Of a DNA stretch of 64,000 nucleotides, positions 10,399 to 18,268 are shown piece by piece. Below the pieces are notes generated by a model that did not search any database, was not told the origin of the DNA, and saw only the letters and a list, made by a program, of their open reading frames with translations. Positions within the stretch are counted from its first letter, which is position 1; each line of letters starts with the position of its first letter. The DNA comes from CG2-30-58-95 sp964618215. Lineage in GTDB: Bacteria; Chloroflexota; Anaerolineae; Anaerolineales; Villigracilaceae. Made by a program: the position numbers and the translations under genes. The stretch lies in NCBI GenBank assembly GCA_964618215.1, contig CAZTZE010000018.1:1-64000 (forward strand), given 5' to 3'.

Positions 10399-10427
10399 TT
10401 GACACGTTGTCGTGAGCGGGATATAAT
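10399..10427 (+). promoter_or_regulatory. Sigma70-type promoter for the flavin transporter operon
   Basis: A perfect TTGACA at 10399-10404, a 17-bp spacer, and a perfect TATAAT at 10422-10427. Transcription would begin near 10434, just before the FMN riboswitch. Confidence 0.85.
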
Positions 10428-10442
10428 CTCGTACAATTGAAT

Positions 10443-10610
10443 ATAGACCTTCGGGGCAGGGTGAAATTCCCGATCGGCGGTAAAGCCCGCGAGCCTGTAT
10501 GTCATTCTGAGCCATGTCCTGAGCACAGCGAAGGAGCAGCGAAGAATCTCAGGCATGATCCGGTGGAACTCCGGAGCCGACGGTTACAGTCCGGATAGAA
10601 GAAGGTGTGC
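10443..10610 (+). ncRNA. FMN riboswitch (RFN element)
   Basis: Conserved RFN segments appear in order: ACCTTCGGGGCAGGGTGAAA, then CCGATCGGCGGTAAAGCCCG, CGAGCC, ATCCGGTGGAACTCCGGAGC, CGACGGTTACAGTCCGGAT and closing GAAGGT. GACCTTC and GAAGGT close P1. It binds flavin mononucleotide and normally shuts off downstream genes. The variable stem-loop (about 10498-10549) is filled by a TGTCATTCTGAGC...GAAGAATCT segment resembling a dispersed repeat found elsewhere in the window. Confidence 0.96.
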
Positions 10611-10643
10611 GCTGACCCAAAGCGGGTCCGCTTTGCTATGCTT

Positions 10644-10676
10644 GCCCCGAAAACGATTCCGTTTTCGGGGCATTTT
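10644..10676 (+). terminator. Intrinsic terminator, likely riboswitch expression platform
   Basis: GCCCCGAAAACG (10644-10655) pairs perfectly with CGTTTTCGGGGC (10660-10671) around an ATTC loop, followed by ATTTTC. Its position 35 bp after the RFN element fits FMN-controlled termination. Confidence 0.85.
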
Positions 10677-10712
10677 CTGGCAGAGAATATCCGCGCCGGT
10701 CGTCTTCACCTC

Positions 10713-10745
10713 GCCCCGCAGGCAGCCCTGCGGGGCAGTTGTTTT
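10713..10745 (+). terminator. Second hairpin downstream of the riboswitch
   Basis: GCCCCGCAGG (10713-10722) pairs with CCTGCGGGGC (10727-10736), followed by AGTTGTTTT. It could be a tandem terminator or an unrelated palindrome. Confidence 0.5.
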
Positions 10746-10746
10746 A

Positions 10747-10848
10747 TGTCACTGCGAGCGTACTCCGCGAAGCAGTCTCCTCGCGGGCCATGAGATTGCT
10801 TCGGGTCTCGATACGCCCCTGTGGGGCTACTCGACCCTCGCAATGACA
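10747..10848. repeat. Palindromic dispersed element between riboswitch and ribX
   Basis: The ends TGTCACTGCGAG and CTCGCAATGACA are imperfect inverted repeats enclosing about 80 bp with GAAGCAGTCTC and GAGATTGCTTC inside. It belongs to the TGTCATT-type family seen at several other places in this window. Confidence 0.7.
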
Positions 10849-10954
10849 GATGAAAATTATGGACATAAACCTCCTCCGCAAATCATCCCGCAGCCTCCGG
10901 CCGTTCGCCCTGCTCAGGCCAGGGCTGAACGCTTCGACTTCCCTAAAGGGGACG

Positions 10955-11749
10955 ATGTCGCTCCCTGGCCGACGGGGCAGGACAGCCTCGCGCCGCCGCA
11001 ACTATTGGAGTGCGGCGGTCTCATTTGTCGTCGCGCTGCTCGCCTGGTGGGTCGTCAGCCGCGCCTCGGGCCTGCCGGCCTTCATCCTGCCCTCGCCGGG
11101 CCAGGTCTGGACGCGTTTCCTGCGCGCCCTCACCGACGGCAGCCTGCTCCTGCACACCGCGGTGACATTGGAGGAGATCTTGCTCGGCCTGCTGGCCGGG
11201 ACGATCTTTGCCACTGCATTGGGATATCTGCTGGCTAAATCCCGCTTGTTCGAGCGGCTTTTGGCCCCCTATCTGGTCGCCACGCAGGCCATTCCGATTG
11301 TCGCCATTGCACCGCTGCTGGTCATCTGGTTCGGGCCGGGGATGTTCTCCAAGATGCTGATCTGCGCGCTGATCGTCTTCTTTCCGGTGCTGGTCAACAC
11401 GGTGGTCGGCATTCGGGCGACGCCGCGTCCCCTGCACGACCTGATGGGCTCGTTGCGCGCCACGCGCTGGCAGATCCTGCGCCACCTGGAGCTTCCCGCC
11501 GCGCTGCCCATCCTGCTCGGCGGATTGCGCATCGGCGCCACGCTCTCGGTCATCGGGGCGGTGGTGGGTGAACTGGTCGGTGCGGATAAAGGGTTGGGTT
11601 TCCTCATCAACGTGGCACGCGGCCAGTATGACACGGCGCTGGTCTTCGTGGCGGTGTTTACCCTGGTCGTCATGGCGCTGGGGCTGTATGGCATTGTGTC
11701 GTTTATGGAGAGCAAACTTTTGATCTGGCAGGAGACGTTGGAACGTTAG
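10955..11749 (+). CDS. ribX: Flavin/flavin-precursor ABC transporter permease RibX
   Basis: A permease of the BPD-transport family (SsuC/ThiX-like) with about six hydrophobic segments and the EAA-like loop GSLRATRWQILRHLELPAALP. The FMN riboswitch upstream and the NMT1-like binding protein downstream match the RibXY riboflavin transporter described in Chloroflexi. I prefer ATG 10955 because AAAGGGG precedes it at proper spacing and the family N-terminus begins soon after. ATG 10850 would add 35 residues without a ribosome site. The substrate is inferred from the riboswitch rather than from the protein. Confidence 0.85.
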   Translation: MSLPGRRGRTASRRRNYWSAAVSFVVALLAWWVVSRASGLPAFILPSPGQVWTRFLRALTDGSLLLHTAVTLEEILLGLLAGTIFATALGYLLAKSRLFERLLAPYLVATQAIPIVAIAPLLVIWFGPGMFSKMLICALIVFFPVLVNTVVGIRATPRPLHDLMGSLRATRWQILRHLELPAALPILLGGLRIGATLSVIGAVVGELVGADKGLGFLINVARGQYDTALVFVAVFTLVVMALGLYGIVSFMESKLLIWQETLER

Positions 11750-11867
11750 CAAGTTGACAGGTTTGAAGATTTGCGCGTCCCCCCGTTGTAACGGAAAAAA
11801 GCCTTGACGCGTTGCAGAAAACCGTTGAAAGCGGTATCAAAATTTTCAAAGAATAGGAGATTACATC

Positions 11868-12815
11868 ATGAGAAAGGTTTTACGTTTTTCGCTTTTCGTT
11901 TTACTCTTGCTGACGGCCTGCGCGCCAAAGCCCATCACGTTGAGCATGGGATACAGGCCCGACGTGCAGTTTGCTCCGCTTTACGTGGCCGCGGAAAAAG
12001 GCTATTTTCGCGATGCCGGTATTGACGTCGAATTTTCTCACATGGATGAGAATCAAGCTGCCGCCCTCGTCGGGGCAAACGAGCTTCAGTTTGCGATCGT
12101 CTCCGGCGAGCAAGTGCTGCTGGCGCGCGCTCAAGGGCTGCCAATCGTGTATGTTGCAGCCTGGTACCAGCAGTATCCCGTCTCGGTGATTGCCAAATCC
12201 GAACAGGGCATCCTCTCCCCTGGCGATTTGCGCGGCAAGACCATCGGCCTTCCGGGGCTGTATGGGGCCAATTACATCGGCCTGCGCGCCCTGCTTCATG
12301 CCGGCGGGCTGAACGAGGCGGATGTGACCCTCGACTCAATCGGCTATACTCAGGTGGAGGCCCTCGCCACCGACCGCGATCAGGCAGTCGTTGTCTACAT
12401 TGCCAATGAGCCGGTAAAGTTGCGCGCCGAGGGTTACGAACTGACCGAACTGCGCGTCGCCGATTACGTGCAACTGGCCTCCAATGGCTTGATTACCAAC
12501 GAAAAAACCATTGTCGGGAACCCCGAACTGGTCCAGCGCATGGTAAAGGCATTTCTGAGCGGGTTGGAGTACACGATTGACCATCCCGATGAGGCTTATG
12601 AAATCTGCAAAGGCTATGTTGAAAATCTGGAGCAGGCCGACCAGGCGATACAGAAACAGGTGCTGGCGACCTCCATTGGCTTGTGGAAAGCCGACCGGAT
12701 CGGTTATTCTGAACCGCAGGCTTGGGAGAACACTCAAGCCGTCCTGCTGGAGATGGGCCTGATCTCGAAACCTTTGGATTTGTCGAAAGCGTTTACCAAC
12801 GATTTTCTGCCCTGA
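11868..12815 (+). CDS. ribY: Flavin/flavin-precursor ABC transporter binding lipoprotein RibY
   Basis: A 315-residue substrate-binding protein of the NMT1/ThiY-like fold. The signal peptide has a lipobox LLTAC, so it is probably lipid-anchored outside the membrane. Motifs such as MGYRPDVQFAPLYVAAEKGYF near the N-terminus and DLRGKTIGLPGLYG near residue 120 are typical of this fold. It sits 118 bp after ribX with TAGGAG before the start. RibY of Chloroflexi is reported as the riboflavin-binding partner of RibX. The stop codon is followed at once by a heptad repeat. Confidence 0.85.
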   Translation: MRKVLRFSLFVLLLLTACAPKPITLSMGYRPDVQFAPLYVAAEKGYFRDAGIDVEFSHMDENQAAALVGANELQFAIVSGEQVLLARAQGLPIVYVAAWYQQYPVSVIAKSEQGILSPGDLRGKTIGLPGLYGANYIGLRALLHAGGLNEADVTLDSIGYTQVEALATDRDQAVVVYIANEPVKLRAEGYELTELRVADYVQLASNGLITNEKTIVGNPELVQRMVKAFLSGLEYTIDHPDEAYEICKGYVENLEQADQAIQKQVLATSIGLWKADRIGYSEPQAWENTQAVLLEMGLISKPLDLSKAFTNDFLP

Positions 12816-12875
12816 TTTACGTTTTACGCTTTGCGTTTTTACGTAAATCGTAAAGCGTGAAACGTAAGCCGAATC
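12816..12875. repeat. Palindromic heptad word repeat after ribY
   Basis: Period-7 words TTTACGT, TTTACGC, TTTGCGT on the left read into TAAATCG, TAAAGCG, TGAAACG on the right. The two halves are near reverse complements and fill the ribY-ATPase gap. Confidence 0.8.
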
Positions 12876-12878
12876 GTT

Positions 12879-13682
12879 ATGACTTCTTCCTCTGACCCTA
12901 TTCTCGTCGTCCGCGACTTGAGCGTGACCTTCCCTGACGCCACCAATGGCGGGCTGGAGGCGTTGGAGGCTGTCTCGTTCACTGTCTGCCCGCAGGAGTT
13001 CGTCTGTGTCTTGGGGCCATCCGGGAGTGGCAAGAGCACCCTGTTGCGGATTCTGGCCGGTCTGCTCACGCCGACTTCCGGTACGTTCTCCTATGTGGTT
13101 GCGCAGTCGGCAACCATAATGGTTGCGCAGTCGGCAACCATTGCCGGCGGCCAGCAACCCCGGATTGGCGTGGTCTTCCAGCAATCCAATCTGATGCCCT
13201 GGCGGACGGTGCATGCCAACATCACCCTGCCCCTCGAACTGGAAGGTGTGAACGGCAGCCAGGCGCAAATCAAAGCCCAGGAACTGATTGACCTGGTCGG
13301 CTTGCAGGGCTTTGAGTCTTCCTGGCCGCGTGACCTCTCTGGCGGCATGGCCCAGCGCGTAGCGATTGCACGCGCTCTGATCCACGACCCGGATATTTTG
13401 CTGCTCGACGAACCATTCGGCTCGCTGGATGCCCTGACGCGTGAGCGCATGTGGAGCGAGCTTTTGCGCATCTGTCAGGCGCGGCAAAAAACCGTGCTGA
13501 TGGTGACGCACTCGATCAGCGAGGCGCTCTTCCTCGCCGACCGAGTGCTGGTGCTGACCCAGCGGCCGGGCAGCATTAAGTTGGATTTAAGCGTGGATTT
13601 GCCCCGCCCGCGCCTGGATGAGATGCGCTACACGGCGCATTTCGGTGAGCTGGCGAGGAAGCTCAAGGAAGCAATTGGGTGA
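12879..13682 (+). CDS. ABC transporter ATPase of the RibXY system
   Basis: A 267-residue ATPase of the nitrate/sulfonate/taurine class. Walker A GPSGSGKST is near residue 48, the Q-loop VVFQQSNLMPW near 107, signature LSGGMAQR near 157, Walker B ILLLDEPFGSLDA and the H-loop VTHS. It should energise RibX. Between Walker A and the Q-loop there is an eight-residue peptide, VAQSATI with its flanking residue, present twice in tandem, encoded by a duplicated palindrome. The insertion lies in a region that varies in the family, so the ATPase may still work. Experimental work on RibXY usually lists no dedicated ATPase, so this linked copy is useful. Confidence 0.85.
   Translation: MTSSSDPILVVRDLSVTFPDATNGGLEALEAVSFTVCPQEFVCVLGPSGSGKSTLLRILAGLLTPTSGTFSYVVAQSATIMVAQSATIAGGQQPRIGVVFQQSNLMPWRTVHANITLPLELEGVNGSQAQIKAQELIDLVGLQGFESSWPRDLSGGMAQRVAIARALIHDPDILLLDEPFGSLDALTRERMWSELLRICQARQKTVLMVTHSISEALFLADRVLVLTQRPGSIKLDLSVDLPRPRLDEMRYTAHFGELARKLKEAIG
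13096..13140. repeat. Duplicated palindrome inside the ATPase gene
   Basis: Two identical 21-bp units at 13096-13116 and 13120-13140, period 24 bp. Each has arms TGGTTGC and GCAACCA around a short loop. The period of 24 keeps the reading frame. Confidence 0.95.
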
Positions 13683-13721
13683 AAATAGATATTATTGGAA
13701 ATAAGCGTCCATTCTGTTTTT

Positions 13722-13801
13722 GCATCGAATTTTCGCGAATTTCTCCCTGGCCTGCTGCCAGTGCAGGCTAAAAATTTCGGTCAATTCGTGACATTCGATG
13801 C
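13722..13801. repeat. Long imperfect palindrome between convergent genes
   Basis: GCATCGAAT (13722-13730) is the reverse complement of ATTCGATGC (13793-13801), with further pairing inside (TTCGCGAATTT with AAATTTCGG..AATTCG) and an inner CCTGCTGCCAGTGCAGG hairpin. It lies between the convergent transporter ATPase and acs genes and may end transcription both ways. Confidence 0.65.
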
Positions 13802-13810
13802 AGCGTTCTC

Positions 13811-15715
13811 TTACTCATCCAATGTCGAGAGGTCGCCTTCCGGCAAACCCTGAGCGCGCGCCTTGAGCACACGACGCATGATCTTGCCGGAGCGGGTCTT
13901 GGGAAGCTGGTCCACGAATTTGACTTCCTCCGGGCGGGCGATGGGGCTCAGGTGGGTGGCGACATGCTGGCGCAGCTCCTCGGCCAGTTCGGGTGAGGCG
14001 CTGAATCCACTCCGCAGCAGACAGAAGACGTGAATGGCTTGCCCTTTGATATCGTGCGGCAAACCGATGGCGGCCGCCTCGGCTACAGCCGGGTGGCTGA
14101 CCAGGGCCGATTCGACCTCCGCCGTGCCCAGGCGATGCCCGGAGACCTTGATTACGTCGTCCACGCGCCCGATGATCCAGAAGTAGCCATCTTTATCGCG
14201 CTTGGCCGAGTCGCCGGTCAGGTACTTTCCGGGGTACTTGCTCCAATACTGCTCGACGTAACGCTCAGGGTCGCCATAGATGGTGCGCAGCATGGCCGGC
14301 CAGGGATTCTTGAGCACCAGATAGCCTTCTTCGCCGTCCGGGAGAGGTTGGCCTTCTTCGTTCAAGATTTCGGCTTCCTGTCCAAAGAACGGACGCGTCC
14401 CGGAGCCGGGCTTGAGCGGCACGCTCGGAGTTGGGGTGATCATGAACATGCCGGTCTCGGTCTGCCACCAGGTATCCATGATCGGGCATCGTTCCTTGCC
14501 GATGACGCGGTAGTACCACTTCCAGGCCTCGGGGTTGATCGGTTCGCCGACCGAACCCAACAGGCGCAGGGAGGAGAGGTCGTGCTTGTTCGGCCAGGCC
14601 TCGCCGAAGCGCATCAGGCCGCGGATGGCGGTTGGGGCGGTGTAGAAGACCGTGATCCCAAAGCGTTCGATGCACTGCCACCAGCGATTGGGATAGGGGT
14701 AAGCCGGGCCGCCCTCGAACATGAACGAGGTCGCGCCGTTGAGCATCGGCCCGTAGACGATGTAAGAGTGTCCTGTTACCCAACCCGGATCCGCGGCACA
14801 CCACCAGCGATCGTCGTCCTTCAGGTCGAAGACATATTTCAGGGTGGTGTAAACGCCGACCATATAACCGCCATGCGTGTGAACAATGGCCTTCGGTTTG
14901 CCGGTCGAGCCGGAGGTGTATAGGATGTAGAGCGGGTCCTCCGCATCCATCACTTCGGTGGCGCACTTGCCGTTGGCGATGGGCAGGGCGCACATGTCGT
15001 GGTACCAGTGGTCGCGCCCGGCTTCCATCGGCACCTCGTGACCGGTGCGCTTGACCACGACAACGTTTTCAACGCTGGCGCAGCCTTTGAGGGCGGCATC
15101 CACCGTGCGCTTGAGTTCGACGACCTTGCCGTTCTGGTAACTGCCGTCGCAGGTGATGACCAGCTTGGATAGGCTGTCCTCGATGCGCCCCTGCAGGGCG
15201 TCCACCGAGAAGCCGCCGAAGACCACCGAGTGGACGGCGCCGATCTTGGCGCAGGCCAGCATGGCGAAGATGATCTCAGGGATGCGTCCCATGTAGATGG
15301 TGACCCGGTCGCTCTTCTGCACGCCCATGGCCTTGATGATGTTGGCCATGCGGTTGACTTCGCGGTTGACGGCAAAGTAGGAAAATGTGCGCTCCAGCTT
15401 GCCATCTTCGCTTTCCCAAAAAAGCGCCAATTTGTTCTTGCGGAAGGTCTTTAGATGGCGGTCAATGCAGTTGTGGGTGATGTTGACCTTGCCCCCGACA
15501 AACCATTTGAAGAAAGGTTTGTCCGAATCGTCCAGCACTTTGTCCCATTTCTGGAACCATTCCAGTTCCCCGGCCTGTTCTTCCCAAAAACCGGACAGGT
15601 CGGCGCTGGCGCGTTTGGCGATCGCATCCCAGTCTTTGACATAGGCTTGCTCGATTACCTGTTGTGATGGAAAGTAAACTTCGCCTTCCATTTCAGGCAT
15701 ATTCGCAGTGCTCAT
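13811..15715 (-). CDS. acs: Acetyl-CoA synthetase (AMP-forming)
   Basis: An adenylate-forming enzyme of about 634 residues that makes acetyl-CoA from acetate, ATP and CoA. The AMP-binding P-loop YTSGSTGKPK, the adenylate motif WWQTETGM, the hinge GRVDDVIKVSGHRLGTAEVE and the acetylatable lysine motif PKTRSGKIMRR are all present. ATG 15715 with GGAGGAAT upstream gives the family N-terminus; an upstream ATG at 15796 would add 27 atypical residues. It is a single-gene unit facing the flavin operon. Confidence 0.95.
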   Translation of the reverse strand: MSTANMPEMEGEVYFPSQQVIEQAYVKDWDAIAKRASADLSGFWEEQAGELEWFQKWDKVLDDSDKPFFKWFVGGKVNITHNCIDRHLKTFRKNKLALFWESEDGKLERTFSYFAVNREVNRMANIIKAMGVQKSDRVTIYMGRIPEIIFAMLACAKIGAVHSVVFGGFSVDALQGRIEDSLSKLVITCDGSYQNGKVVELKRTVDAALKGCASVENVVVVKRTGHEVPMEAGRDHWYHDMCALPIANGKCATEVMDAEDPLYILYTSGSTGKPKAIVHTHGGYMVGVYTTLKYVFDLKDDDRWWCAADPGWVTGHSYIVYGPMLNGATSFMFEGGPAYPYPNRWWQCIERFGITVFYTAPTAIRGLMRFGEAWPNKHDLSSLRLLGSVGEPINPEAWKWYYRVIGKERCPIMDTWWQTETGMFMITPTPSVPLKPGSGTRPFFGQEAEILNEEGQPLPDGEEGYLVLKNPWPAMLRTIYGDPERYVEQYWSKYPGKYLTGDSAKRDKDGYFWIIGRVDDVIKVSGHRLGTAEVESALVSHPAVAEAAAIGLPHDIKGQAIHVFCLLRSGFSASPELAEELRQHVATHLSPIARPEEVKFVDQLPKTRSGKIMRRVLKARAQGLPEGDLSTLDE

Positions 15716-15795
15716 CTGATTCCTCCTGGCGGGTGGTATTTGATTGATAGAACGCTTTTTGTAATGAAGAGATACGGGTATCTCCCCAATTATCA

Positions 15796-16476
15796 TCAGC
15801 GATATTTCACGAAGTAATAGGCCAACTTTATGTACTCATTGTTCAGCGTGATCAATCCATCCTCGCTTTGCCACCAATTGGTCTCGTCAAATCCGTAGTG
15901 TGGCACAGCCGCGACCTCGAGCCTGACCGGCAGCCCGGCAAGCTCCTTGTCGAAGATCCACCTGGCGCGGCGGGTGTGAAAGGCGGAAGTGAGGAGAATG
16001 ATGCTGCGAATATCTTGGGATTCAATATATTGGCGCAGCGCAATCGCCTCGTCGAAAGTGCTGGTTGTGCCTCCTTCGAAGGGGAGAACGACGATCTTTT
16101 CGGGCGGTACGCCAAGCGCTTTCATCACACCAATGGACACATCGGTATCGTTGGGCGCCAGGCCAAGTTTTTCAGCCGGCAGGCTCTCGGCCCGGGCGAT
16201 GACGATGAGTGGGGCGATCCCCTGCTGATACAGTTCGCTGGCTCGAAACGGACGTGTGTCGTGATCCCCGTTTAGCACGAAGATCATCTCCGCCGTTTGG
16301 AGGCGATCCTCTACGATCAGGAAGTCGGCCACGCCGGTCAGGATTTGCGAGCGAAGGGTATAGGCAAGTCCGATGAGCAGAAGGATGACAACACTCGCTG
16401 TCAGCAGGCTGCGCAGCAAGCCTTGTTTGCCGGACGGATTTATGTTTTTGGTCACCGTCACCACCCAGGTGGTCAC
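15796..16476 (-). CDS. DUF218 (YdcF/SanA/ElyC-like) membrane protein
   Basis: A 226-residue protein with one N-terminal membrane helix (about residues 20-42) and a DUF218 domain outside or at the membrane. Family features are FVLNGDHDTRPFRASELYQQG, EGGTTSTFDEAIALRQYI and ILLTSAFHTRRARWIF. DUF218 proteins are linked to envelope processes such as barrier function and carrier-lipid metabolism, but the reaction is unclear. It overlaps the rhomboid gene by 4 bp, so the two are translationally coupled. Confidence 0.8.
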   Translation of the reverse strand: MTTWVVTVTKNINPSGKQGLLRSLLTASVVILLLIGLAYTLRSQILTGVADFLIVEDRLQTAEMIFVLNGDHDTRPFRASELYQQGIAPLIVIARAESLPAEKLGLAPNDTDVSIGVMKALGVPPEKIVVLPFEGGTTSTFDEAIALRQYIESQDIRSIILLTSAFHTRRARWIFDKELAGLPVRLEVAAVPHYGFDETNWWQSEDGLITLNNEYIKLAYYFVKYR

Positions 16477-17240
16477 TTGCCCACCAGCCAGATCCAGCCC
16501 AGGGCCGCCAGCGGGATGAAGGCCAGCAGCACGGCTGTCGTCCCGGCGAGCAACCCGTGACCATCGCGCTCGTCCACCACATGCAAGGACGGGAAGACAC
16601 CCTCCACTTTCCAGCGCGGGCCGCCGAACCAGGTGAAGAGCACGCCGCCCAGCAGGCCGCCGATGTGTCCCCAGTTGTCAATGCCGGAAGTGGTGAAGCC
16701 GAAAATCAGGTTGATGGCTGCCATGTAGAGAATACTGGTAATGACGCGACGGAACTGCTCACGCAGCAGCTCGCGATTTTGGAATAGAAAGATACCTTCC
16801 GCAGCCAACAGGCCAAAGACCGCGGTCGAGGCGCCCAGCGAGGCGGCCGGGGTTAGCACGAACGAGAGCACGTTCCCAGCGAATGCGCTTAGAAAATAAA
16901 GCGCCAGGAAGCGGAAGCGCCCAAAACGTGCTTCGATGCCCTGGCCGAAATTGAACAGGGCATACATATTGAAAGCGATGTGCAGGAACGAACCGTGCAG
17001 GAAGACCGGCGTCACCAGTCGCCAGATCTGCCCTTTGAGGATAAAGTAGCCATACTTGATGCCGAGGGAGGTCACGATATCGAAATTGAACTGCTGGCCG
17101 AGCAATTGGAGCAGGTAGATGAAAACCGTCAGGCCGATCAGGGTGTAAGTGGCATACGGCTTGACGTTGGGCATATTGACGCGCACAACCTGGGGTTGGG
17201 GTGGTTGTGAATATGGCGCTGGGGTTGGATATTGACTCAC
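16473..17240 (-). CDS. Rhomboid family intramembrane serine protease
   Basis: A 255-residue membrane protein with six or seven hydrophobic segments. The catalytic serine lies in SLGASTAVFG (the family has GxSx) and the catalytic histidine in NWGHIGGLLGG. HGSFLHIAFNMYALFNFG matches the conserved first loop. A proline/glutamine-rich cytoplasmic N-terminus precedes the core. It cleaves transmembrane substrates; its targets are unknown. It forms a pair with the DUF218 gene, and gmk lies 17 bp upstream on the same strand. Confidence 0.9.
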   Translation of the reverse strand: MSQYPTPAPYSQPPQPQVVRVNMPNVKPYATYTLIGLTVFIYLLQLLGQQFNFDIVTSLGIKYGYFILKGQIWRLVTPVFLHGSFLHIAFNMYALFNFGQGIEARFGRFRFLALYFLSAFAGNVLSFVLTPAASLGASTAVFGLLAAEGIFLFQNRELLREQFRRVITSILYMAAINLIFGFTTSGIDNWGHIGGLLGGVLFTWFGGPRWKVEGVFPSLHVVDERDGHGLLAGTTAVLLAFIPLAALGWIWLVGK

Positions 17241-17256
17241 GGTTTTCCTTTCGAAG

Positions 17257-17880
17257 TTATAAACTCACCTTGCGCGGCTTGACGCGGTGATGCTCGGCCT
17301 GGATAATGGCAGCCAGCGTGTCCACTGTCTCATCCAGGTGAAAATCCGAGTTGACGATGACGTAATCGAATTCGTCAATGCGTTTTAATTCCTGGCGGGC
17401 GGTGGCGATGCGCAAAGCCAGCCCCGCGGAGTTCTCGGATTTGCGTCCTTTCAGCCGGCTGACCATTTCCTCTTCGCTGGCGGTGGTGAGGAAAATGAGC
17501 AGGGCATCCGGCGCCAGCTTGCGAATGGTGGCCGCGCCCTGCACGTCAATGCGCATGACCACGTCCTGGCCCGAGGCGAGCGCCTCACGCACCTGCTGCT
17601 TGGGGATGCCTTTGTAGTCGTCATAGACAATGGCGTATTCGAGCAGTTCGTCGGCTTCGATCATGCGGGCGAACTCGTCTTTCGAGACGAAGAAGTAATC
17701 CTTGCTGTGCACCTCGTTCTCGCGCTTTGGGCGGGTGGTGGCCGTGACGACAAAGTGGAAGGGCATATTGCGCTCTTTCATGCGGTGCAGCACGGTGTCC
17801 TTTCCCACGCCGGATGACCCAGAGATCACGATCAGCAGCGGCTGGGGATGGAAGAGGTTGAAGTCTAGGTCAGAGGTCAT
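17257..17880 (-). CDS. gmk: Guanylate kinase
   Basis: A 207-residue P-loop kinase that phosphorylates GMP to GDP. Walker A is GSSGVGKDT near residue 22, then VTATTRPKRENEVHSKDYFFVS for GMP binding, and DVQGAATIRK. Length is standard. A TACAAT box ends 6 bp before the ATG, with no Shine-Dalgarno sequence, suggesting a leaderless transcript. Confidence 0.95.
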   Translation of the reverse strand: MTSDLDFNLFHPQPLLIVISGSSGVGKDTVLHRMKERNMPFHFVVTATTRPKRENEVHSKDYFFVSKDEFARMIEADELLEYAIVYDDYKGIPKQQVREALASGQDVVMRIDVQGAATIRKLAPDALLIFLTTASEEEMVSRLKGRKSENSAGLALRIATARQELKRIDEFDYVIVNSDFHLDETVDTLAAIIQAEHHRVKPRKVSL

Positions 17881-17935
17881 CTCTCAATTGTACCCGAAAC
17901 ACGAATGAACTTTCATATTCAAATTCGGAGTCTAC

Positions 17936-17957
17936 TGCCGAGTAGGCCTTCGGCAAA
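17936..17957. repeat. CCGAGTAGG short palindromic element, copy 1
   Basis: TGCCGA and TCGGCA are complementary arms around GTAGGCCT. The same core recurs at 18151, 31889, 38507, 38590, 55884 and 58073. Confidence 0.85.
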
Positions 17958-17963
17958 AACCCT

Positions 17964-18105
17964 TTTTTCAACGCAAAGGCGCAAAGCCGCAAAGAATTTT
18001 AAGTTCTACTTCGAGAAAATTCCATCGCAACGCCCTTTGGCTTTATTTTTTTTGAAACAGATTTTGTTTTTCTTGGCGTCTTGGCGTTATAAAATTTTGC
18101 TTTTT
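17964..18105. repeat. Degenerate palindromic gene-gap repeat
   Basis: The left arm is built from AACGCAAAGGCGCAAAG-type words and the right arm from CTTGGCGTCTTGGCGTT-type words in opposite sense. It fills the divergent gmk-fmdB gap with T-rich sequence between the arms. No gene is visible here. Confidence 0.55.
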
Positions 18106-18143
18106 GCAGTGGAGCCAATTCGGTAAAAATTTGTTTCGCGGAA

Positions 18144-18216
18144 CGTCCCGCCGAAGGCCTACTCGGCAGGTTTCCTTCGATCGATTCAGGGTTGATTTAC
18201 TCAAACCTGCGGGACG
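18144..18216. repeat. CGTCCCGCAGGTTT palindrome with a 16-bp element nested in one arm
   Basis: The right arm AAACCTGCGGGACG (18203-18216) is intact. The left arm is CGTCCCG (18144-18150) and CAGGTTT (18167-18173), split by the 16-bp CCGAAGGCCTACTCGG (18151-18166). Removing these 16 bp gives a perfect 14-bp inverted repeat. Confidence 0.92.
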
Positions 18217-18268
18217 GTTAAAATTCATAAGGTCTCAAAAACCTTTAGATTCTTGGTAAAATCAGAAC

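Noticed and set aside
14030..14923. Long plus-strand frame opposite acs
   Set aside because: It is antisense to a highly conserved enzyme gene in GC-rich DNA and shows no family motif. Similar long shadows oppose the DUF5671 gene (36609-37535) and gdhA (41317-42054).
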